Shown one piece after another: positions 1 to 11,394 of a stretch of 64,000 nucleotides of DNA. Every line of letters starts with the position of its first letter. Position 1 is the first letter of the stretch. The stretch comes from Diphasiastrum complanatum (lineage: Eukaryota > Streptophyta > Lycopodiopsida > Lycopodiales > Lycopodiaceae). Below the pieces are notes generated by a model that saw nothing but the letters and a program-made list of their open reading frames with translations, did not search any database and had not been told where the DNA came from. The DNA is taken from the NCBI GenBank assembly GCA_029204225.1, contig CM055111.1, positions 16,849,019 to 16,913,018 of the forward strand. Reading direction: 5' to 3'. Position numbers and translations under genes: made by a program.

Positions 1-1609
1 TGTTGCTGGGTCATTCTGCTATACTGATGGGTTTAAAGAATATCTTAGCTTTTTAGTATGGCTGTTTTGTGTTGTTATATTGTCCAGAATGTAGTTCTTG
101 TGAGGTTTTTTCCATATCCTTTGATTAAGTGTGTGTGTGAAGAGCTCTGCTGAATTGTTGAACTTCAACTCCATTCTGCCCTGCTGTTAGAATGCCTTTC
201 CATGTCCACCCCACCTCACCCGGGCTCTCAACAGCATGGGTTGCTCAATTTTATGTTAAAAACGATTGATTTTTGTTGTTGTGCAACTTTCTAAAGATTG
301 GATGGATTTATTGGTGGACGAACTTTAATTTGAGCCGTAGTGAAAAGATCTAAAAAGAAACAGACAAGAATATCACTTATGATAGAAGATGCAAACGCAA
401 AATCTAGAAACAACATAGGTCTGTTGACAAACAACACAGGTCCTCTTTCAATCTATGCTCAAGCATAGGATGACATTACAAAAATTCTAAAATTAAAAAA
501 AAAAACCTCTGTAAAGATACTTTTATTTTTTTTTTCTAATTTTGACTTCCAGCTGGCCCAATGAAAAGCTCAAATTTGAAATCTACGTATGCAAATGTAA
601 AAACATTCAATGTCACCTCCACATCACATGCTTTGTTGCTAGCTTCGCCTCCTCCTTTGCCTCGGTGGTCAGGAATGGGTTCCATCACAGAAGATATGGA
701 GTCAAAAAGGTAATCCCCAAACCTCAACCTGATAGATGTAAAATATTTCGTGAAAGTGTTTGTAGTAGATCCAGAGATCCTATAACATGCACAAAAAACA
801 CATTGTCAAATCGAGTTTAAAAATAATAATAATTATCAATGCGAAGGACTTCAAAATTTCTCAAATGATTATTTTACTCCCAGCCGTAATTTGAAATTTG
901 GTTTGATGAGTTTGCAGGCATAGCATTTTGTATACTATCCTTTGGAAGCTAAAAAATGTGCAAGGCACTATTATAGTCTCTTATTTGGGGTAATTTGAGG
1001 TCCCCATGTTTGGATGAGATAGAATTAGAAGAAGAGGAGATTGAATATGAGGGCAGCTCACATCATCAAAGAGACACAATCGGAAATTTACAATTATACC
1101 TAGACCTAGATTCAGATGAGTGTCAAGATTTTTGTGATAATGAGAATGACGTAAATGATGAGAATGATTTATGATTATTAATTCTTAAATTCACTTGCAC
1201 TCATTTTTTATATATTCATCGCAATACTTTTTATGTATACTTTTATAGATAGAGTTGAATGTGATAATTATAATACCCCAACCTTGCAGTTATGTCCTAT
1301 TTCAAAATGTCACCACATATTCCCTCCCTGCTGCGTGTAGGTTTTTCCATGCAAGTTGGAAAGATTAGAACCTTGACGGCAAAAAAGTAAGGGCTACACA
1401 CCTCCTAGGATTGGGAATTTTAATTATCTACATTTCACCTTTGCATATTAACTAACTGCTAATCCATGCAATAAAATATGACATTGCTTTAAACAAAATG
1501 AAAATGATGAATTACATTTAAATTCTTGCTATGTAGATTCTCTCTAACATACAAATCAAACATACAATTACCATCAAACACTATCTAGTCATCTACTACT
1601 CTAAATCTT
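1..1609. other. No convincing gene; AT-rich flank
   Basis: No protein family is recognisable on either strand. The only coding-like stretch is an acidic frame on the plus strand, about 978-1173, roughly 65 codons rich in Glu and Asp and closed by TGA at 1171-1173. It could be the last exon of a host or transposase gene, but it has no clear start or splice acceptor. Short ORFs at 536-820 lie on both strands over the same bases and look like chance. Confidence 0.4.
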
Positions 1610-1849
1610 GATCAAAATACACTTACACACACATACACATACACACACACACTCTCTCTCTCTCTCTCATTATAAATTTAATATAAATTTTCTATCAAAC
1701 ACTATATATTTATCTATCACTCTTAAATACCCTAAACTAATGCATAATACAAAACACACACACACTCTCTCTCTCTCTCTCTCTCTCATCTTAAATTCAA
1801 AATACAAAACATAACACATACACACTTGCTCCCTCCCACCCCCCATAAT

Positions 1850-1894
<45 letters not shown>

Positions 1895-1987
1895 TTATAA
1901 ATCTAATATAAATTCTCTATCAAACACCATTTATTTATTTATCACTCTTAAATACCCTAAACTAATGCATAATGCAAAACACACACA

Positions 1988-2080
<93 letters not shown>

Positions 2081-2345
2081 AAAATGCAAGACACAACTAA
2101 TACACACCCTCTCTCTCTCTCTCTCTCTCTCAAATCTTAAATCAATGTAAAATTCTAAACATGTTCACAAAAATAAACACACACACACACACTCTCTCTC
2201 TCTCTTCCCTCTCTTTCATCTATTATTCTTAGTCCTAAATATAAATATAAATTTATCAATCTACTACTACCATAGACTATGTATTTATCTATAATCTTAA
2301 ATTCTAAATCAATGCAAAATATTAAACACACACACATCTTCTCTT

Positions 2346-2415
<70 letters not shown>

Positions 2416-2530
2416 TATAAATTTAACAATCTATTACTACCCAACACTATCTATATATTTTTGTCTATTAACCTAAATTATAGATCAATGCAAAATTCAA
2501 AACACATACACATCCTCTCAAACACACACG
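1610..2530. repeat. Compound microsatellite block (CA, CT, TA) with higher-order periodicity
   Basis: Long pure runs of CT (for example 1853-1891 and 1991-2023), a TA run at about 2024-2076 and CA runs near 1760, 2180 and 2390 alternate with AT-rich spacers of about 100 bp. The spacers resemble one another: 1670-1765 and 1892-1985 are near copies, and diverged versions follow at about 2210-2330 and 2415-2510. The block is therefore a minisatellite whose units carry microsatellites at their junctions. ORFs here encode only His/Thr/Ser/Leu runs and are not genes. Confidence 0.9.
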
Positions 2531-2599
2531 TACAGTATCTTAAATAATTTTAACAATATATTATAAACACTATCATAAATCAATCTATTATAAACTATT

Positions 2600-2857
2600 A
2601 ATAATTATATATGCAACATCAAGCATTCACCATAAGCAATCACCACAAGAAGGTGGAAGAAGAACACGCACTGTCACTCTATCAGCCTTCATCATACAGA
2701 AGGTAAAATGTACAAATAAACCCTAAACCCTGATAGAGAGAGAAAATCTATGAGTAGACTAATAGACTAGCCTACGGCTATTGACAGCTGGTCACAACTG
2801 TCAACATTAATGTGCATCGTAAATAGTAACAATGAAATTTATCATTGATTTCTAACA
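2600..2857 (-). repeat. 3' LTR remnant of old copia F5
   Basis: Read on the minus strand, a G-rich polypurine tract (2858-2868) is followed at 2857 by TGTTAG, the usual TG start of an LTR, immediately downstream of the end of a copia RNase H frame. The far end towards 2600 is not determined because no second copy of this LTR is in the window. Confidence 0.55.
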
Positions 2858-3719
2858 CTCTCCCTCAATGATAAAATTACATGTTTCTATCCCTAATAGA
2901 GTACGAAACCTCTCAAATTTACATCTACCTAATGACTTAGTAAATATATCTACCATTTGATCTTCAGATTTACAAAAAACAAGATCAACGGCTCCATAAA
3001 AAAATTTCTCTCGAACAAAATGGTAGTGTATTTTGATGTGCTTGGTTCGAACATACAAAACTAGATTTTTGGCAACGTGAATGCAACTTTGATTATCGCA
3101 AGATATAGTAGTCGCATCCACCTGTGGTTGACCTAGATCCACAAGCAATCTTCGTAACCATACCGCTTCTTGTGTAGCATTGCTGAGTTCTCGATATTCA
3201 GCTTTCGTCAATGATAAGACTACTGTAGGTTGCTTTTTTGCTGCTCCATGAAATTGTAGTTGTACCATAACTGAATGTATGTCCACTGGTAGATCTTTTG
3301 TCATCAATATTACTTGCCCAATCGGCACCTGTATAACCCACCAACATTGGCGCTTCAGGCTAATCATACTTCAAACCAAAATTCAATGTTCCTCGAATGT
3401 ATCTGAGAATACGTATAGCAGACTTCCAGTGTGCTTGACTAGGATCTTGCATATATTACCTAACAACACCAACAACATAAGAAATATCAGGTCGTGTGTG
3501 TGTCAAATAAATCAAACTACCCACCAGCTGTCTATACAAATAAGCAGCCATATTCATCATATGCAGTAAGCTTCATGCTGACATCCATAGGTGTACTCAA
3601 AGGCTTACAATCTTGCATATTGAACTTATAAAGCAAATCTTGTGCATATTTGCTTTGTGTAAGAAAGACCATGTTTTCCTTTTGCCATACTTCAATGCCA
3701 AGACAATAGTGCATCAATT
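2858..3719 (-). pseudogene. Old copia F5, 3' part: end of RT and RNase H
   Basis: Minus-strand frames at 3532-3717 and 2852-3367 encode the C-terminal part of a copia polyprotein. The first has the post-YVDD block HYCLGIEVWQ and the STPMD motif. The second has RNase H features: LSLTKAEY, then the CDNQSCIHVAKN block, the RTKHI/HFVRE stretch and DIFTKSLG. The link between them (3367-3532) is out of frame. The RT part is cut exactly at the CTAGA duplication of F1, and the missing upstream half continues at 9970. In life this would have been the reverse transcriptase-RNase H end of a Gag-Pol polyprotein; it is dead through frameshifts and the insertion. Confidence 0.85.
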
Positions 3720-3724
3720 CTAGA

Positions 3725-4461
3725 TGTTGAATTTCACACGTGTGGACTGTCCACTACATGTACTTGTGATCTCCTAAGGTGTGTAGATGCACCAAGATCA
3801 AGACTAGATTGAGATTCAAGATCAATCTTGAATCCTATGGCAAAAACACACTACTACATGCATTCAATCACTTCCAACTCTCACTCACACGTGTGGGAAG
3901 TATTCAAAAAATAATCTAAGTAAAAACAAGCTGCTCTCCTCGGGTAGAGAGAGAAAATACATCAAGAGCTCTCGGGTAGAGAGAGAAAGCTAGAAATCCA
4001 ATAACTCACAAAATCCATGAAATCACCAAATCAATTGATTTCAAAATGAGGAGTACAATGATACTAGTAGGTCCACGAGCTACCACTATGCTTAACTATG
4101 ATTGGACCACATTTTGTCACCTCTTGATCCTATTGGATCATTGATCTATGCACCTCTTAATTCTATTGGACTATATTCAAGCACACCTCAATTTCCTATT
4201 GGACCTCACAAGGTTCCACCTCTATATCCTATTGGACCTCTTGGAATTCATCAAACAAAAACTTTACACTTGTCTACACTCTAATTAGCAAGTGTTTAGC
4301 CTCTTACTCTATTTTGGCTCAATAGTGGCATTACAAGTGGAAATGCATAATTTGCCATCTATGCCAAATTTATTCCTATCAACATCCTACACCTAGATGC
4401 TTGATGTAAAAAACATAAGACCCCTATATCTAACATAGATAATCTTTTTCAATTCTTCACA
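3725..4461 (-). repeat. F1 3' LTR
   Basis: On the minus strand it runs from TGTGAAG to CAACA. It matches 9228-9964 except at two positions. It carries the palindrome CACACGTGTG at 3735-3744 and 3886-3895. Confidence 0.95.
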
Positions 4462-4469
4462 CTCCTCCT
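4462..4469 (-). other. F1 polypurine tract
   Basis: The minus strand reads AGGAGGAG immediately before the TG of the 3' LTR and 10 bp after the RNase H stop codon, the expected plus-strand primer position. Confidence 0.8.
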
Positions 4470-4479
4470 AAAAAATTAT

Positions 4480-5250
4480 CTATGAAGGTTTGAGCATTGA
4501 TCTTGATATAACTCCAAGATTAGATCTATGCTTGATGAAAGCACTTTTGCTCAAAGGCTTGGTGAGTAGATCGGCAATACAAGAGGACGAGTTGACATGC
4601 TCCAAATAGATTTCTCCTCCAATAAGCTTTTCTCTCACAAAATGGTGTGCCACTTCTATGTGCTTGCTTCTTGCATGAAATATGGGATTATTGGCAAGAG
4701 CTTGGGCCGAGATGTTATCACACTTGATCATTGGTAGATCATCCTCCTTGATGCACTTTAGTTCCATTAATAACCTCTTGATCCAAAGCACTTCTTTGGT
4801 AGTTGTAGTGAGTGCCTTGTACTCGGTCTCACATGAAGAGAGAGATATAGTATCTTGCTTTTTGGAAAGCCAAGATATTAGATTGCCTCCAAGAAAGATA
4901 GTGTATGCACTAATAGACTTTCGATCCATTTTGTCACTTGCAAAGTCCGAATCCGAGTAGCCAATAATGGATAGATCTTCACTTTTATAGAGTAGACCAT
5001 AATCACAAGATGAAGATACATATCTTAAAATCCTCTTGGCCATCTTCCAATGATGGATCTTAGGTTCTTGCATAAATTGACTCAATTTGTGCACACAAAA
5101 ACTAAGATCGGGCCTAGTAATGGTAAGCCAAATCAAGGAGCCTACAAGACTCCTAAAAAGTGTGATGTCCTCAAAGGATATTTCATCACCTTTATTAGGA
5201 TCTTTTACAATTTGCTCCATTGGAGTATCTATGCTCTTAGAATTTTCCAT
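4480..5250 (-). CDS. F1 Pol C-terminus: RNase H, split off by a frameshift
   Basis: The frame has 256 codons and its stop is at 4480-4482, next to the polypurine tract. It begins at the block after the RT palm (TPMEQ), then the RT connection SLIWLTITRPDLSF, then RNase H: acidic YSDSDFASD, ISLSSCETEYKAL, KCDNISAQALA and HFVREKL, ending with the DLLTKPL block usual for copia. All RNase H acidic positions look kept. It lies in a different frame from the upstream ORF. The break falls in a run of seven T (5257-5263), where a one-base length change separates the two frames. The fragment has no start of its own and would be made only as the end of the polyprotein. The break may be real or a sequencing error in a homopolymer. 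Confidence 0.88.
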   Translation of the reverse strand: MENSKSIDTPMEQIVKDPNKGDEISFEDITLFRSLVGSLIWLTITRPDLSFCVHKLSQFMQEPKIHHWKMAKRILRYVSSSCDYGLLYKSEDLSIIGYSDSDFASDKMDRKSISAYTIFLGGNLISWLSKKQDTISLSSCETEYKALTTTTKEVLWIKRLLMELKCIKEDDLPMIKCDNISAQALANNPIFHARSKHIEVAHHFVREKLIGGEIYLEHVNSSSCIADLLTKPLSKSAFIKHRSNLGVISRSMLKPS

Positions 5251-8200
5251 ATGGAATTTTTTTCAACATAGAGTGAGCATATCTAGATTGGCATATAAAG
5301 ACATGATTTTCATAAAAATCAATTTCTAGGCCTAGTATGTAATGTATCTCTCCTAGATCTTGCATTTTAAACTCACATCCAAGTGCTAGCTTGGTTTCAT
5401 CAACTAGCTTGATACAACTTCCACAAAGAATAATGTCATCAACATAAATTAGAAGAATGACAATATTGCTATCAACAAACTTTAGATACATGGAAGGATC
5501 ATAGTCACTAAGAGTAAATCCTAGTGACATAAGGAAAGAGTTAAGTCTTGAATACCATGATCTTGGTGCTTGCTTGAGTCCATAAAGACTTTTGAAGAGC
5601 AAGCACACTTTGGACTCATCCTTGATGAATCCTTGAGGTTGTTCCATATAGATCTCCTCCTCAAGATAACCATTTAGAAAAGCATTGGATACATCTAATT
5701 GGAACACCTTCCACTTGAAAAAACAAGCAAGAGAAATAAGAATTCTTATTGTCACCATCTTTGCAACGGGTGCAAAGGTTTCCTCATAATCAAGACCATG
5801 GATTTGAGCAAATCCTTTGGCACATAATCTTGCTTTATGCTTGTTGACGGTGCCATCATGATTGAACTTGATCCAAAATACCCACTTGCAACCAATCACA
5901 TGCTTGTTGGAAGGAGGATCCACAAGTTCCCAAGTATTGTTGGTGATCAATGCATCATACTCTTGCTTCATGGCATCATACCACTCCTTGGTATTAAGTG
6001 CCTCTTGTACATTCTTTGGCTCTTCATGAGAGACATAAAAAACATAATTAGTGGAATCAAGATCCACTTGTTTGCCTTTTTCAACATATGAGAGCCTCTT
6101 AGGCTCGGATCTATCTCTCATGGATCTTCTTGGTGAAAAAATCCGAGGAGAGTCTTCTTCAAATCTCGACCCCATCACATCATGATTGTCTTCAAAATCA
6201 ATAATTGATGATGCATCCATAGATTTCTTGATCTCGGCCTCTTCAAATGATGAGTGTTGATCTTCATGAAAGACAACATCTCTACTTTCAATAACTTGAG
6301 AAGTAGAGAGTATAAAGACTCTATAGGCCTTCTTGGTGGATGAGTATCCAACCATGATCCCTTTGCATGCACTAGGATCTTCCTTCTTCCTTGTTTCCAA
6401 GGGCATATGGACAAAGCATAAGCATCCAAAAATTCTAAGGTGATCAACCTTAGGCTTCTTCAAAAATAAGATTTCATATGGTGACTTTCCTCCAAGAGCT
6501 ATATGTGGGAGCCTATTGCAAAGATAATTTGCACAATTAATGGCTTCTCCCCAAAAATCTTTGGGCAAAGATGCCTCAATTCTCATAGATTTTGCACATT
6601 CACATAGAGATCTATTCTTTCTCTCGGCCACTCCATTTTGAGATGGAGAGTAGGCACAAGAAAACTCTCTTTTAATGCCTTCAAGCTCACAAAAGTCTTG
6701 AAATTTATTGGAGATATATTCACCACCTCCATCACTTCTAAGAGCTTTAATCTTGAATGAGAATTGCTTCTCTACATAAGCTTTGAAAATAAGGAAATGA
6801 TCAAACACCATAGATTTTGAAGCAAGAAGATATATCCAAGTGAATCTTGTGTAATCATCAATGAAAGTAACAAAACAAGTGGCTCCTCCCTTGCTTGTAG
6901 TTGATGAGAAATGCACATCCGAGTGGATTAACTCCAAAGGATGCTTGCTTTTGATAGAAGATCTTGTAAATGGCTTTTTGTGAGATTTAGCAATAGCACA
7001 AGCCTCACAAGGCTTGATCTTCTTGGAGAATGACTTTGGCAAGCCAATAGCTTTGGATTCTTTGATCATAGAGAGCATGGATTTGTAGTTGGGATGTCCC
7101 AACCTCCTATGCCATAATTCCTCCATAGAGAGCTTGTTCACAAGAGCAACATTACAAGCATTCACATACTCATTTGGATCTAGTTTATAGATGCCACCAA
7201 ATCTAGATCCTAATGCAAGTATCTCATCATTCTTCTTGATAGTGCAAGTATCAACATTGAATTTTACATCAAGGCCATTATCAAGCAATTGGCCAACACT
7301 AATAAGATTCTTGGTAAGCTTAGGTACATAAAGAACTCTAGAGAGAGAAAGAACTTTAGAGGATGCAAGCTTCAAGGGAATGTTCCCTATGCCTTCAATA
7401 GGACATTCAAAATCATTTTCAGTGTATATTGATTTCTTCACTCCATCATAAGGTGCAATAGAAGAGAAAGAGTCCTTGGAGCTACACATATGTGAAGAGG
7501 CTCCACTATCAATATACCATAGGCCGTCCTTCTTGAAAGGAGTAGATGAGAAACTAGAGACCATAAGAGATCCCTCTCCATCACTTGCAATAGTGTCTTC
7601 CTTCTCATTGGTAATATTGGCTTGCTTGAGTTGATTCTTCTTTTTGAAGCAATTGGTGGCATAATGACCTTTCTTGCCACAATAAAAGCACTTGATCTTC
7701 TTCTTCTTCTTGAGCTTGGATGATGAAGCATTAGAGGAATCATCTTCCTCCTCATCTTTATCTTTGGATTTGACTTTGTCCTTGCTTGAGGATTGTTGAT
7801 GTTGGTTCTTGCTCCTCTCTTTGTGCTTATCCTTGGCAAAAAGAGCTTTGCCATCATTATGAGTGAGAGAAAGCTTGTCCATCCTCAAGAGCTTATACTC
7901 TTGTCTTGATTCTTCTGAAATTAGCACACTTTGGAGAGCCTCCAAACTTGGTAGCTCCTCCTTAATGGCATAGGATTGGACAAGATTATCAAATTCACTT
8001 CTCAAGCCATTGAGAATGACTTGAACTAGCTCATTTTGATTGATGGAATCACCAATACAAGCAAGCTCTCTATGAATATCTTTTACTCTCAAAACATAAC
8101 TAGATGCACTCTCATCACTCTTTTGGCTACTTTGAAAGATTTGATTCCTAAGAGTGAGAAGCCTAGAGGTATTCTTAGCCTCATAGATAGTCTTGAGACA

Positions 8201-8470
8201 ATCCCAAGCTTCTTTGGCTGCTGTACAAGTACCTATCTCCCTCAATATCTCATTAGAGACATTCATCTTAATGTAGTGGAGAGCCATCCTAGCTCTCTTT
8301 TTGTATTTTTGAACCTCTTGAAGAACTTGTGGTTCTTCTTCAAGGCCAAGAACTATGTCCATCACGTCTTGAAGGATCAAGATGGACTCCATCCTCATTT
8401 TCCAAATTGAATAATTTGAAGTGGTCAATCTTTCACTTGGTTCCAACAAGGATGAACCCATTGAAGACAT
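5237..8470 (-). CDS. gag-pol: F1 Gag-protease-integrase-RT polyprotein
   Basis: The open frame runs from 8524, but the natural start is probably the Met at 8470 (or 8461), because the Gag homology (LLEPSERL...NYSIWKMRME) begins there. Numbering from 8524: Gag with a zinc knuckle C279-X2-C-X4-H-X4-C292; aspartic protease WYIDSGASS at about 337-345; integrase zinc-binding H472, H476, C506, C509; integrase core D536, D598, E634 (D,D35E spacing); then the GKQV linker; RT with KWVFWIK, LDVSNAFLNG, YGLKQAPRSWY and the YVDD active site at 1027-1030. All catalytic residues are present. The frame fails 39 codons after the YVDD end, in the T run at 5257-5263, so RNase H is in another frame. Gag resembles that of the fragment at 45165 more than that of F2. 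Confidence 0.93.
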   Translation of the reverse strand: MSSMGSSLLEPSERLTTSNYSIWKMRMESILILQDVMDIVLGLEEEPQVLQEVQKYKKRARMALHYIKMNVSNEILREIGTCTAAKEAWDCLKTIYEAKNTSRLLTLRNQIFQSSQKSDESASSYVLRVKDIHRELACIGDSINQNELVQVILNGLRSEFDNLVQSYAIKEELPSLEALQSVLISEESRQEYKLLRMDKLSLTHNDGKALFAKDKHKERSKNQHQQSSSKDKVKSKDKDEEEDDSSNASSSKLKKKKKIKCFYCGKKGHYATNCFKKKNQLKQANITNEKEDTIASDGEGSLMVSSFSSTPFKKDGLWYIDSGASSHMCSSKDSFSSIAPYDGVKKSIYTENDFECPIEGIGNIPLKLASSKVLSLSRVLYVPKLTKNLISVGQLLDNGLDVKFNVDTCTIKKNDEILALGSRFGGIYKLDPNEYVNACNVALVNKLSMEELWHRRLGHPNYKSMLSMIKESKAIGLPKSFSKKIKPCEACAIAKSHKKPFTRSSIKSKHPLELIHSDVHFSSTTSKGGATCFVTFIDDYTRFTWIYLLASKSMVFDHFLIFKAYVEKQFSFKIKALRSDGGGEYISNKFQDFCELEGIKREFSCAYSPSQNGVAERKNRSLCECAKSMRIEASLPKDFWGEAINCANYLCNRLPHIALGGKSPYEILFLKKPKVDHLRIFGCLCFVHMPLETRKKEDPSACKGIMVGYSSTKKAYRVFILSTSQVIESRDVVFHEDQHSSFEEAEIKKSMDASSIIDFEDNHDVMGSRFEEDSPRIFSPRRSMRDRSEPKRLSYVEKGKQVDLDSTNYVFYVSHEEPKNVQEALNTKEWYDAMKQEYDALITNNTWELVDPPSNKHVIGCKWVFWIKFNHDGTVNKHKARLCAKGFAQIHGLDYEETFAPVAKMVTIRILISLACFFKWKVFQLDVSNAFLNGYLEEEIYMEQPQGFIKDESKVCLLFKSLYGLKQAPRSWYSRLNSFLMSLGFTLSDYDPSMYLKFVDSNIVILLIYVDDIILCGSCIKLVDETKLALGCEFKMQDLGEIHYILGLEIDFYENHVFICQSRYAHSMLKKIPYGKF

Positions 8471-9227
8471 TTGAAGTGAAGAAAACTCAGATGATGAACA
8501 ATAAATGTTGTTACACACTTTCAATAGGATCCAATAATTGAGTACTATCTCCTCTTATGAAAGATCTTACAACAATTTGTGAATTGATTCTCACTAGCTA
8601 CACAAATCTCTCTAAAACAAGATCTATTTCACATCAAATGATGGAGTATAGGCAAAGTTAGGATCCAACACTCTTAGCACGTGTGAAATACACTAAGAAA
8701 CCAAATTTGACTCAAATACAATGATATTGCATGAAACAAAAAGGCTAAGATCTCAAAACAGTGCCTAGATCACATATAGATGAGATTGGCAAGCATACAA
8801 CTGTGATTTTGGATCAACCAAGCAATCTCTTGACCAAACCAAATGTGTCCACCCAGGTCTAGGTGCCCTACCTAACCCTCTTCAAAAGCTTATAACTTTT
8901 GATTGGCTCAACCAAATGGAATGAAACTGATTGCAACAGAAACTAGACAAAAATAGCTTCAAAACAAGCTATCAAGCAAGATAAATGGATCAAACATGAG
9001 AGAGAACTTCCAAACTGAAATTGGATGCTCCTCACACGTGTCTGAGCACCTGATTCCGTACAGTACCAGATCAGACCCAATCAATGTCCTTTTGATCTCT
9101 TTTGATCCAAGATTGAACAAGATAGCTAGGAAAATGGGCCTTGACAATTTCTAGCTCAAGATTGATGAAAATTTTTCACTTAGATGGATCAAAATGCATG
9201 GTAACCTTAGGTAGGCTCAATCCTAGA
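8471..9227 (-). other. F1 untranslated leader
   Basis: About 757 bases between the 5' LTR and the gag start, without a convincing ORF on either strand. CACGTG cores occur at 8678-8683 and 9035-9040. It presumably carries packaging and primer-binding signals; none is identifiable by eye. Confidence 0.6.
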
Positions 9228-9964
9228 TGTTGAATTTCACACATGTGGACTGTCCACTACATGTACTTGTGATCTCCTAAGGTGTGTAGATGCACCAAGA
9301 TCAAGACTAGATTGAGATTCAAGATCAATCTTGAATCCTATGGCAAAAACACACTACTACATGCATTCAATCACTTCCAACTCTCACTCACACGTGTGGG
9401 AAGTATTCAAAAAATAATCTAAGTAAAAACAAGCTGCTCTCCTCGGGTAGAGAGAGAAAATACATCAAGAGCTCTCGGGTAGAGAGAGAAAGCTAGAAAT
9501 CCAATAACTCACAAAATCCATGAAATCACCAAATCAATTGATTTCAAAATGAGGAGTACAATGATACTAGTAGGTCCACGAGCTACCACTATGCTTAACT
9601 ATGATTGGACCACATTTTGTCACCTCTTGATCCTATTGGATCATTGATCTATGCACCTCTTAATTCTATTGGACTATATTCAAGCACACCTCAATTTCCT
9701 ATTGGACCTCACAAGGTTCCACCTCTATATCCTATTGGACCTCTTGGAATTCATCAAACAAAAACTTTACACTTGTCTACACTCTAATTAGCAAGTGTTT
9801 AGCCTCTTACTCTATTTTGGCTCAATAGTGGCATTACAAGTGGAAATGCATAATTTGCCATCTATGCCAAATTTATTTCTATCAACATCCTACACCTAGA
9901 TGCTTGATGTAAAAAACATAAGACCCCTATATCTAACATAGATAATCTTTTTCAATTCTTCACA
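9228..9964 (-). repeat. F1 5' LTR
   Basis: It is 737 bp and differs from 3725-4461 at two sites (near 9243 and 9877). It is followed by the second CTAGA copy at 9965-9969. Confidence 0.95.
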
Positions 9965-9969
9965 CTAGA

Positions 9970-11390
9970 TCACTCATGTCAAAAGCTTTGGAAAAATCTA
10001 GTTTTATTTCATCAATTAAGCTCTCATTACTTCCTATAATAATCAAATCATCCACGTACAACACAATGAACACTATATCTGAATCTTGTCTTAGAATGTA
10101 AAGATTAGGATCAACATCACTCTTTATCATTCCTCTTCACTTGAAGTGTTCATCAATGCAAGAGTACCACGCCTGTGGTGCTTGCTTCAATCCATAAATG
10201 GCTTTGTTGAGCTTACAAAAGAGATGCTCTCTCCTTGGCTCAACAAATCCTTGAGGTTGTACTAAGTAAACCTCTTCATCCAGCACTCCATTAAGAAAAG
10301 AAGATTTAAGGTCCATTTGCTGGATCTTCCAATCATAGAAAGCAAAAATAGCAATGATAGAACGTATAGTTACCATCTTAGCTAAGGGTGCAAAGGTTTC
10401 TTCAAAATCAATTTGATCTTGTATATCCATTTGCAAGTGATAGGCATCTTACCATCAGGTAGCTCAACCAACTTCCACGTCCTATTTTTTGATATAGCTT
10501 CCATTTTTGTTTCCATAGCTTCACGCCACTCCTTGTGCTCCTTTGCTTTATCAAAAGTTTTTGGTTCTTGAGCTTTGAGCACGAAACCCATTAGGGCTAG
10601 ATTCATCTCTAATCTTGCAGGAGGTTTTTTGATTTCTACTTGATCTTCTAAGCTCTCCCTACTCACTTGATTCGGGAGTATCTCCCTTATTAGCATCACT
10701 TGTTCTAACAAGTACCACTTAGACACTCTTCTAGAAATCTCGTTATTGACCCTATCTTTTTCCATTGGCTCTTCCATATTGACACCAACTTCTTTCTTCA
10801 CTTGCACTTTAGCTTTATCATCAAAGGGATCAATTGTCAATTTTATTTGGTCTTTTTGACCCATCTCATCAAAATTAGCATCTCTGGAAATCACGATCTT
10901 TTGTGCATCTGTGTCATACCTCCTGTATGTCTTGGGTCTTTCATCATATCCAAGGAAAATACACTTAACAGCTTTTGCATCCAGTTCTTTCATTTTTCAT
11001 CAAGTACATGAGCGTAAGCATCACAACCAAATATTCGTAAATGAGAAACAATAGGTTTCTTTCCAGTAAAAGCTTTGTAAGTGTCTTACCCTCCACAGAC
11101 TTCGTAGGACACCGATTCAAGATATGAGTAGCTATGTTGCATGCTTCTGCCCAAAAAGTATTTGGCAAACCCTTGCTCTTAAGCATTGCCCTAGCCATCT
11201 CCACAATGGATCTGTTTTTCCATTTTTGCGACTCCGTTCTGTTGTGGTGAATAGGGTGTAGTGGTTTGTCTCTTGATTCCCTAACACTTGCAGAAGTTTA
11301 TAAACTCTGTTGAAAAATACTCACCACCACCATCTGATCTGAGGGTCTTAATATAACAACCTGTTTGTTTCTCAACTAGATCCACGTCTG
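9970..11390 (-). pseudogene. Old copia F5, 5' part: integrase core to RT
   Basis: This is the other half of the element cut by F1. Reading leftwards from 11390 on the minus strand: the integrase core with LRSDGGGEY, then PYSPQQNGVA, then NTFWAEACNIATHILNRCP (11204-10965), the KCIFLGYDE block and the IN-RT linker (10993-10382), then RT with DFEETFAPLAKMVTIRSIIAI, LKSSFLNG and YGLKQAPQAWYS (10436-10137). It continues degenerate to the CTAGA site. At least three frame breaks are present. Gag, protease and the zinc-binding end of integrase are missing, because the homology stops near 11390 where an unrelated motif-rich sequence begins. Confidence 0.85.
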
Positions 11391-11394
11391 AATG

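Larger units (their letters stand above)
3725..9964 (-). mobile_element. F1: young, almost intact Ty1/copia element
   Basis: A complete 6,240-bp element on the minus strand. Both LTRs are 737 bp and I count two differences between them, both transitions, so the insertion is recent. The 5-bp target duplication CTAGA lies at 3720-3724 and 9965-9969. The order on the minus strand is LTR, leader (9227-8471), gag-protease-integrase-RT, RNase H, polypurine tract, LTR, which is the copia order (integrase before RT). It sits inside the RT region of older copia F5 in the same orientation. No tRNA-complementary site starting TGG is obvious next to the 5' LTR; the inner junction instead repeats the CTAGA letters, so the primer site is unassigned. 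Confidence 0.95.

Noticed and set aside
1608..2476. ORFs of 60-84 codons on both strands
   Set aside because: They translate microsatellites (His-Thr, Leu-Ser, Arg-Glu runs) and are not genes.
4102..4284. 60-codon ORF repeated at 9605-9787
   Set aside because: Lies in both F1 LTRs and is identical because the LTRs are; no coding evidence.
3725..9964. Programmed frameshift between F1 pol and RNase H
   Set aside because: Copia polyproteins of this kind are normally a single frame, and a homopolymer length change explains the break more simply.
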